NCBI RefSeq assembly: GCF_000472965.1
Contig: NZ_AXAU01000037.1
Span: 1-37,219, forward strand
DNA length: 37,219 nt
From: Bradyrhizobium murdochi
GTDB lineage: Bacteria; Pseudomonadota; Alphaproteobacteria; Rhizobiales; Xanthobacteraceae
Direction of reading: 5' to 3'
Below the pieces are notes generated by a model. It was given only the letters and a program-made list of their open reading frames with translations, had not been told where the DNA came from and searched no databases. Each line of letters opens with the position of its first letter. The first letter of the stretch is position 1. Made by a program: the position numbers and the translations under genes. This document shows, in pieces, positions 29,091 through 35,511 of this stretch.

Positions 29091-31877
29091 ATGGCAAAAT
29101 CCGTTCAGAAGATCACGCTGAGCCAATCCCGTGACATTCCCTTCAACAAGCTGGTGCTGAGCCAGTCCAACGTGCGCCGCATCAAGGCGGGCGTCTCGAT
29201 CGAGGAGCTTGCGCAAGACATCGCGCGCCGCACGCTCCTCCAAAGTCTCTCGGTCCGGCCTGTCCTTGATGGCGACGGGAGCGAGACAGGCATGTTCGAG
29301 GTCCCGGCTGGTGGAAGGCGCTATCGCGCGCTTGAGCTTCTGGTCAAACAGAAGCGACTTGCCCGCACAGCACCGATTCCCTGCGTCGTGAGGACCGAAG
29401 GTCTCGCCGAGGAGGATTCGCTTGCCGAGAATGTCCAGCGCGCGCCGCTCCATCCCCTCGATCAATTCCGCGCCTTCCGCGACTTGCGTGAGAAAGGCAT
29501 GAGCGAGGAGGAGATCGCGGCTGCCTTCTTCGTTAGCGTCCAGGTCGTGAAGCAGCGACTCAAGCTCGCCTCCGTCTCGTCAAGGCTGCTCGACGTCTAT
29601 GCTGAGGATGGCATGACGCTCGATCAACTGATGGCGTTCACGGTCAATCCGGATCACGACCGGCAGGAGCAAGTCTGGGAGGCTTTGCAGCGTTCGCACA
29701 ACAAGGAACCATATCCGGATGTCGTATCCGCCCTGGTCGATGCAGAGAGGAAAGCGCAGTTCGAGGAAGCTGGCAGCCATTATGAATCGAGCTACTACCT
29801 GACCTTTCTCTATCTGCCGCCGGCAGAGAGTGCGGCCGTGGCCGAGCGCCTCCTCTACGAGGGCAGCCATCGCAGCGCCGGAAGTGATGCGCGCGAGGTG
29901 CTGAGTAGCTTCATCGACCGGACCAACCGCGTGCTGCAGCTCGTCGAAGGTTTCATGCCGGAATGCGGCTGGCTCGATGACGAGCAAACACTGACTTACC
30001 TGCATTCGACGGTCTCCACCAGGCGGCATCGCGTTCGCGTGCCGGAAATCCCGATGTACCTCGATGCGCTGCTCGCCGACCAGCCGTTGACAGGCGGACT
30101 TGAGCCGATGCTGGGTGAGGCGCATGTGCGTGTTTTGACGGTCGTGGGCTTTCCCACAGCGACCACGCCCGGGATTCTCGACGATCTCAACCGCCTCGCG
30201 TTTCCGTATCGCTGGTCGACCCGGGCTATCATGCTCGACAAGACCGACGCCACAAAACTCCTGACCAGAATCAGGCGCCAATGGTTTGCCAAGCGCAAGT
30301 CGATCGCCGCGATCCTCAAGGAAGTGATGACGAACGAAGCCTCCACCCTTCTGGATACCGATGCCCACAATAAGGCCATGGACGCAGATAGCGCGCTCCA
30401 GGAACTTGGCTCCGATCAGATCGGCGAGGCGTTCGTGACGGCTACCGTCACGGTTTGGGACCGCGACCCGAGCGCCGCAGATGAAAAGCTCCGCCTCGTC
30501 GAAAAGGTGATCCAGGGCCGCGACTTCACCTGCATGGCCGAGACGGTGAATGCCGTCGAAGCCTGGCTCGGCAGCCTGCCGGGACAAGTCTATGCCAACG
30601 TCCGCCAGCCGCCGGTCTCGACCTTGAACCTCGCCCACATGATCCCGCTTTCTGCGGTCTGGGCGGGTGAGGTGAGGGACAGCCATTTCAAGGCGCCTCC
30701 GCTGTTCTTTGGCAAGACGGAGGGTTCGACCCCGTTCCGGTTCTCGCTGCACGTCGGCGATGTTGGGCATACCTTGATCGTCGGACCGACCGGTTCCGGC
30801 AAATCGGTGCTGCTTGCGCTGATGGCGCTGCAGTTCCGACGATATCCGCAAGCGCAGATCTTTGCCTTTGACTTCGGCGGCTCAATCCGCGCAGCCGCAA
30901 TCGCCATGGGTGGAGATTGGCATGACCTTGGTGGTGCTGTTGCTGGAGAAGCTGAGTCAGTGGCGCTGCAGCCGCTTGCGCGCATTGACGATATCGCCGA
31001 GCGGGGCTGGGCGTCCGATTGGATCACCTCGATCCTGACGCGCGAGCGCATTGAGGTCACACCCGAGACCAAGGATCATATCTGGTCGGCGTTGACCTCA
31101 CTTGCATCGGCTCCAGTTGGGGAGCGAACGCTCACGGGCCTCTCCGTGCTGCTCCAATCCAATGCGCTCAAACGTGCGTTGCAGCCCTTTTGTCTCGGCG
31201 GGCCGCACGAGCGGCTGCTCGACTCGGAAGGCGAGCGGCTGGGGGAAGCGTCCGTTCAGGTGTTCGAGACCGACGGGTTGATCGGAACCTCTGTCGCGCT
31301 GGCGGTTCTTGCCTATCTGTTTCACCGGATCGAGGACCGTTTCGACGGCCGACCGACGCTGCTGATTATCGACGAGGGCTGGCTTGCGCTCGATGATGCG
31401 AATTTTGCCGGCAAGCTCCGCGAGTGGTTGAAGACGCTGCGCAAGAAGAACGCGTCCGTGGTGTTTGCGACCCAGTCGCTTGCTGACGTCGACGGATCTG
31501 CAATTGCGCCCGCCATTATCGAGAGCTGCCCGACCCGGATTCTCTTGCCCAATGATCGCGCGATCGAGCCGCAGATCATGGCGGTCTACCAGCGCTTTGG
31601 GCTGAATGACCGGCAGATTGAGATCCTGGCGCGCGCGACGCCCAAGCGCGACTACTACTGTCAGTCGCGCCGCGGTAATCGGCTCTTTGATCTGGGTCTT
31701 GGCGAAATCGCGCTTTGCTTTGCAGCGGCGTCTTCCAAAACCGATCAGGCTCTCATCGAGCGGGTTCTTGCCGAGCACGGACGGAACGAATTTGTCACCG
31801 GCTGGCTGAGGGCGCGCGACCTCAGCTGGGCCTGCAATCTCATTCCACAGCTTGCCAAAAAAGGAGGCCTCTCGTGA
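29091..31877 (+). CDS. ParB::TrbE in-frame fusion (ParB N-terminus joined to conjugal ATPase)
   Basis: This single frame of 928 codons has two unrelated halves. Residues 1 to about 207 are a plasmid-type ParB N-domain (FNKLVLSQSNVRRIKAGVSI, PAGGRRYRALELL, SLAENVQRAPLHPLDQFRAF, EIAAAFFVSVQVVKQRL). From about 208 the protein is TrbE/VirB4, the transfer ATPase (DVVSALVDAERKAQFEEAGS), with Walker A GPTGSGKS (563-570), Walker B TLLIIDE (754-760) and the usual C-terminus. Roughly the first 95 TrbE residues and the ParB C-terminal dimer domain are missing. The break lies near 29710-29722. The simplest cause is a deletion from parB into trbE that also removed the genes usually between them (traG, trbB-D). 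The product could be stable, but neither parent function is assured. Confidence 0.82.
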   Translation: MAKSVQKITLSQSRDIPFNKLVLSQSNVRRIKAGVSIEELAQDIARRTLLQSLSVRPVLDGDGSETGMFEVPAGGRRYRALELLVKQKRLARTAPIPCVVRTEGLAEEDSLAENVQRAPLHPLDQFRAFRDLREKGMSEEEIAAAFFVSVQVVKQRLKLASVSSRLLDVYAEDGMTLDQLMAFTVNPDHDRQEQVWEALQRSHNKEPYPDVVSALVDAERKAQFEEAGSHYESSYYLTFLYLPPAESAAVAERLLYEGSHRSAGSDAREVLSSFIDRTNRVLQLVEGFMPECGWLDDEQTLTYLHSTVSTRRHRVRVPEIPMYLDALLADQPLTGGLEPMLGEAHVRVLTVVGFPTATTPGILDDLNRLAFPYRWSTRAIMLDKTDATKLLTRIRRQWFAKRKSIAAILKEVMTNEASTLLDTDAHNKAMDADSALQELGSDQIGEAFVTATVTVWDRDPSAADEKLRLVEKVIQGRDFTCMAETVNAVEAWLGSLPGQVYANVRQPPVSTLNLAHMIPLSAVWAGEVRDSHFKAPPLFFGKTEGSTPFRFSLHVGDVGHTLIVGPTGSGKSVLLALMALQFRRYPQAQIFAFDFGGSIRAAAIAMGGDWHDLGGAVAGEAESVALQPLARIDDIAERGWASDWITSILTRERIEVTPETKDHIWSALTSLASAPVGERTLTGLSVLLQSNALKRALQPFCLGGPHERLLDSEGERLGEASVQVFETDGLIGTSVALAVLAYLFHRIEDRFDGRPTLLIIDEGWLALDDANFAGKLREWLKTLRKKNASVVFATQSLADVDGSAIAPAIIESCPTRILLPNDRAIEPQIMAVYQRFGLNDRQIEILARATPKRDYYCQSRRGNRLFDLGLGEIALCFAAASSKTDQALIERVLAEHGRNEFVTGWLRARDLSWACNLIPQLAKKGGLS

Positions 31878-32606
31878 AACGTCTTCGTTTGGTTATGGCA
31901 GCAAGCGTCATCGCAGCTTGCGTGCTCCAGGCGCCCCGGGAAGGGAAGGCGCAGTGGATCGTGTTCGATCCCAACAAACGTGCAGAATGTGCTCACGGCC
32001 GCCCGCGAGCTGCAGCAGATCAACAATCAGATCACCTCGCTGCAGAACGAAGCGCAGATGTTGATCAATCAGGCGACAAACCTTGCGAGCCTGCCGTATT
32101 CGTCGTTGCAGCAGCTCGAACAGTCGTTTCAGCGCACCCAGCAGCTGCTTTCTCAGGCTCAGCGCATCGCCTATAACGTGCAGCAGATCGATCGCGCGTT
32201 CTCCACGACTTACGCGCCAGCGTCCATGAGCATGTCCGACGGCCTGCTCGTCGCAAACGCGCAAACGCGCTGGCAGAACTCGGTTGCCGGGCTGCAGGAC
32301 GCCATGCGGGTGCAGGCAACCGTCGTCGGCAATCTCGACACCAACCGGACCCAAATGTCGGCCCTGGTTACAGCGAGCCAAGGGGCCTCAGGTGCGCTCC
32401 AGGCAACCCAGGCCGGTAATCAGCTCCTGGCGCTGCAGGCACAGCAATTTGCGGATCTTACCGCCGCTGTTGCTGCGCAAGGCCGCGCGCAAACGCTTGA
32501 ATCCGCGCAGCGGGCAGCCGCCCAGGACCAGGGGAGGGAGCAGCTGCGGCGCTTCCTGACGCAAGGCGCCGGCTATCAACCGACAACCGTGCAGATGTTC
32601 CACTAA
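31874..32606 (+). pseudogene. trbJ: TrbJ (conjugal transfer pilus-assembly protein), frameshifted by two bases
   Basis: The start is GTG 31874, overlapping the trbE stop (GTGA). The signal peptide (KRLRLVMAASVIAACVLQAP) and the mature start QWIVFDPN lie in the first frame. The rest of TrbJ (QNVLTAARELQQINNQITSL…, ending PTTVQMFH) lies in the next. The junction at about 31977 (AACAAACGTG) is explained by loss of CT from AACAACTACGTG, giving the expected NNYVQNVL. TrbJ (VirB5-like) is a periplasmic component of the mating channel. The remaining 208-codon frame from 31980 lacks a signal peptide and so would stay in the cytoplasm. Confidence 0.8.
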
Positions 32607-32968
32607 TGATGAAGAACAGATTTGAACGGCTGCCGATCGCGGTGGCAGTTGGCCTAGCAGTCCTGAGCGTCGCGGCCTGCGCCATTCGGCTGCGTGGCGA
32701 CGAAAGCGCGACCCAATCTTCCGCCTCGCTCGCTCCGAAGGCCGATGCGACGGCGGCAAAGCTCGAGCAATGCCGAACCGTCACCTACGAGCAGAAGGAA
32801 GCTCTTCTCGAGTGCCAAAAGATCTGGGCCCAGCGCGGCCAGTTTTTGGGGGGAAGCGGATCCCCAAGCCGCGGGGTCGGTACGGCGCCATTCTCCTCTC
32901 CCGTCCCACGTAAGGACGAAAGCCGCGTCCAACCCGGTCATCCCTCCATTCCAAGTCAAAACGAGTGA
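32606..32968 (+). CDS. trbK: TrbK-type entry-exclusion lipoprotein candidate
   Basis: This 120-residue protein has an N-terminal signal with a lipobox-like end (LAVLSVAACAI), followed by a short Ser/Ala-rich and then Cys-containing part (KLEQCRTVTYEQKEALLECQ, KIWAQRGQFL). Its position between trbJ and trbL is that of the alternative TrbK of this transfer-gene family, which is thought to act in entry exclusion. The start at 32606 overlaps the trbJ stop (TAATG); a second Met follows immediately. It appears intact. Confidence 0.75.
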   Translation: MMKNRFERLPIAVAVGLAVLSVAACAIRLRGDESATQSSASLAPKADATAAKLEQCRTVTYEQKEALLECQKIWAQRGQFLGGSGSPSRGVGTAPFSSPVPRKDESRVQPGHPSIPSQNE

Positions 32969-32971
32969 GCC

Positions 32972-33721
32972 ATGGGCGGCACCGGCGTCATCGACCAGTT
33001 CCTGGAAAACTTCACGCGCTACATCGATTCCGGATTCGGCCTTCTCAGTGGCGAGGTCGGCTATCTCGCCACGACGTTGGCCGCGATCGACCTCACGCTC
33101 GCAGGCCTGTTCTGGTCCTTTGGCCCTGACGAGGACGTTCTCGCTCGCCTCGTCAAGAAGACACTCTTCGTCGGTATCTTTGCGTTCATCACGGGCATTC
33201 GCTCCGATCTGCCGGGGCAAATCACGGCGCAAGTCACGGAAGCAGTCTACGACTCTCCTACCGGGCGAGCTCGCCTGATCCCTCAGGGAGCAAGGCTGAT
33301 CGGGACGTACGACAGCCAGGTCGCATTTGGCCAGTCGCGTGTGCTCCTGATCTGGACGCGGCTCATCATGCCGGATGGCCGGTCGATTGTCCTGGAGCGG
33401 CAGCCCGGTGCAGACGCTGCGGGCTACTCCGGTCTTGAGGATGAAGTCGTCAACCATTGGAAGGAGCTGTTCGGCGCCGCAGCGCTCACGACGCTGCTCG
33501 CGGTCGGCACCGACGTGAATTCCGGGGCGGATACGGGTAGCACCAACAGCGACCTCATTGCTGCGCTGCGCCGCGGGGCAGGGGATTCGATCAACCAGAC
33601 GGGCCAGCAGGTGGTCCGCCGCAATCTCAATATCCAGCCGACGTTGACGATCCGTCCGGGTTTTCCGGTGCGGGTGATCGTCAATCGCGATCTGGTGCTC
33701 GAGCCGTACAGGGGACGATAA
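32972..33721 (+). CDS. TrbL::TrbI in-frame fusion
   Basis: Residues 1 to about 72 are the N-terminus of the membrane protein TrbL (IDQFLENFTRYIDSGFGLLS, GEVGYLATTLAAIDLTLAGL, DVLARLVKKTLFVGIFAF). From about 73 the sequence is the C-terminal part of TrbI, the VirB10-like outer channel protein (ITGIRSDLPGQITAQVTEAV, IPQGARLIGTYDSQVAFGQS, NLNIQPTLTIRPGFPVRVIV, NRDLVLEP). The rest of trbL, all of trbF and trbG, and the 5' half of trbI are missing. The junction is near 33185-33195 and keeps the frame. The product would have one or two membrane segments and a periplasmic VirB10 domain, but no channel function is expected. The stop overlaps the next start (TAATG). Confidence 0.82.
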   Translation: MGGTGVIDQFLENFTRYIDSGFGLLSGEVGYLATTLAAIDLTLAGLFWSFGPDEDVLARLVKKTLFVGIFAFITGIRSDLPGQITAQVTEAVYDSPTGRARLIPQGARLIGTYDSQVAFGQSRVLLIWTRLIMPDGRSIVLERQPGADAAGYSGLEDEVVNHWKELFGAAALTTLLAVGTDVNSGADTGSTNSDLIAALRRGAGDSINQTGQQVVRRNLNIQPTLTIRPGFPVRVIVNRDLVLEPYRGR

Positions 33722-33963
33722 TGGCCAAACTCAAACTCGGTGCCATCGAGGATGATAAGCCGGTCAAGGTCACGCACGAACTACCTGCGAGTATCCACCG
33801 GGATCTTCTGGCCTACGCCGATATCCTCGCGCAGGAGACCGGTCAGCCGATCGGAGAACCAGCCAAGCTTATCGCGCCGATGTTGGCGCGGTTCATGGCA
33901 GCGGACCGGAGCTTCCGGAAAGCTCGACGGGCGCGTCAACGTCCGAGCGGGGGCGAGGAATAG
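33721..33963 (+). CDS. DUF2274 domain protein
   Basis: This 80-residue protein (MAKLKLGAIEDDKPVKVTHE, LPASIHRDLLAYADILAQET, MLARFMAADRSFRKARR) belongs to DUF2274, a ribbon-helix-helix-like small family routinely encoded directly after trbI in this type of transfer cluster. The start overlaps the previous stop by one base (TAATG). Its end overlaps the convergent LysR-type gene by 28 bases. It looks intact. The role is unknown; the fold suggests DNA binding. Confidence 0.78.
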   Translation: MAKLKLGAIEDDKPVKVTHELPASIHRDLLAYADILAQETGQPIGEPAKLIAPMLARFMAADRSFRKARRARQRPSGGEE

Positions 33964-34885
33964 CGGTCAGAGAGCAACTTCAGGAAGGCCGCCAACGCGG
34001 GGCCTTCATTGTCGGGGCGCCAATAGGCCGAAAACTTTAAGCAGCTCGGACCCGTGCCATCGCGCAGTTCTCGGTAGACAAGGCCCGCAAGATTTGCCCC
34101 CACATCGGACTCGAGTACCAAAGTTATTCCTGTGTTCATGCTAACCAAGCTTTTGATGATGCCGCGACTGACGTCGTGGCGCTCGATTTTGGGGCGATCC
34201 TCAGGGGACAAGAGCTTGGAAACCAGAAGATCTTCGAGCTCCTTTCCCGGGTCACAATGACTGAGCAGCACTGTCTCGCCGTGCAAATCGGTCCAGTGCA
34301 CAGTCTCCCGCGCGGCTAGCGAATGATCATGGGGTAAGGCTACCAGAACACGCTCACTCCACAGCGGCATGGCTTTGTTGTCCAGCAATGGGAGGCTCCC
34401 TGTCACGATCAGGACATCGAGCACGCTGTTGCGAAGTGCTGCTGCTAGGCGCATCCGTGATCGTTCGACGGTCGCGAGTTCGATCTGGGGGAATTGCTCT
34501 TTGAACTCGAGTAGCAAGGCTTGCAGATTGCCCGCTGAAAGTGAGGTGCAGAAGCCGACGCTCAGGCGGCCGGTTTCGCTGTTCTGAACGGATCTCGCCG
34601 TTGCGATGAGCGCGTCGAATTCTTCCAGAATCGTACTGGCCAGCCGAAGAACGTCACAGCCGGCCCGGGTTGGGCGCACACCTCCGCTGAAGCGCTCAAA
34701 AATTTGTATGCCCAAATGGTGTTCGATCTCGCTAATTCTCCGGCTGACGCTCGATGTTGCGACCTCAGCAATTCCGCGGCTCTACGAAAGCTCCCGCAAT
34801 CGGCCGCAGTAACGGCCGATCTCAGGTGTTTCAGTTCGATAGCTTTGCTGGCTTGAGGGGAAGGTCTTCGACGTGGAGTGTGCAT
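33936..34885 (-). pseudogene. LysR-family transcriptional regulator, frameshifted in the DNA-binding domain
   Basis: From ATG 34885 the first frame gives the beginning of a LysR helix-turn-helix (IELKHLRSAVTAADCGSFRR, AAELL). Near 34785 the similarity moves to another frame (VATSSVSRRISEIEHHLGIQ, then IFERFSGGVRPTRAG), which then runs through the full effector-binding domain to 33936. One missing base after the AAELL codons explains the shift. The effector domain is intact (LSVGFCTSLSAGNLQALLLE, PLWSERVLVALPHDHSLA, GITLVLESDVGANLAGLVYR). Such regulators commonly close trb clusters. As read, the protein would lack a working DNA-binding domain. Confidence 0.75.
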
Positions 34886-34957
34886 CGTACTTCTAAGCGC
34901 GATGGCTTTTCGCTCCAATGGTGCAGCGATGCTGCGATTAGTACTTGCTTCCAAATC

Positions 34958-35511
34958 CTAGGCGGCCGCTCGGATGACTGGAGCCCAGAGGACCGGGCCC
35001 GCGATACGGCCGGCATAGCGAATTCGCTCTAAGGCATCGATCGACACCTCCAGGTAGCCTGCAACCGCCTTGGTATTTCCCAGCGGACGAGCCTTTCCGA
35101 TCGGGCGTAGTGGCCATCCCGCACGGCGAAGGATACGGCTCCATGCGCGCGTCTGTGACGGTAACGATTTCGGTCAGTTCGACCGAGAGGCCGAACTCGA
35201 TCATGGCTGCGAAAAGCTCGTACGTGGCGGTCGTAAGTCCTCCAGTCGCCTTCGGCGCATTTTGAGGAACGTCGAGCGCAAAGCGGCTGCTCTCCCAAAT
35301 CTTCTCACTCCGCGGAGCCGGTTGCCCGTCCAGAAGAACTAGAAACGTGTCTCTAAGCATGGTGGGCCCGGTTGATGGGAGAAGCCGCACGCAACCTTGA
35401 AGCCGACCATCGGTCGATCGATGCAGTAGGTGCACTGGCCGAACGACGTCGAACTCGTCGACCTCCATATCGCCGCTGATCTGAACATCCCAGTCGAGCC
35501 GCTGTTTAAAG
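34958..35511 (-). pseudogene. Acyl-homoserine-lactone synthase (LuxI/TraI family), cut by IS66 and frameshifted
   Basis: The visible part begins inside the gene (FKQRLDWDVQISGDMEVDEF) and contains the LuxI-family core: VRLLPSTGPTMLRDTFLVLL and IWESSRFALDV. Near 35130 one extra C (GAGCCGTATC where GAGCGTATC is expected) moves the true C-terminus into another frame (RILRRAGWPLRPIGKARPLG … RIAGPVLWAPVIRAAA, stop at 34958-34960). The 5' end, including the conserved N-terminal Arg region, is removed by the IS66 element starting at 35512. The enzyme would make the quorum signal that controls transfer genes. It cannot be functional here. Confidence 0.78.

Noticed and set aside
29580..30851. 423-codon minus-strand frame opposite the ParB::TrbE fusion
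   Set aside because: Antisense shadow of conserved TrbE sequence; no motifs of its own and no ribosome site.
33960..33975. Second copy of the tRNA attachment core (TAGCGGTCAG)
   Set aside because: Only about ten bases match the D arm; the T-arm and acceptor part used for integration are absent. No right-hand attachment site is visible in the window.
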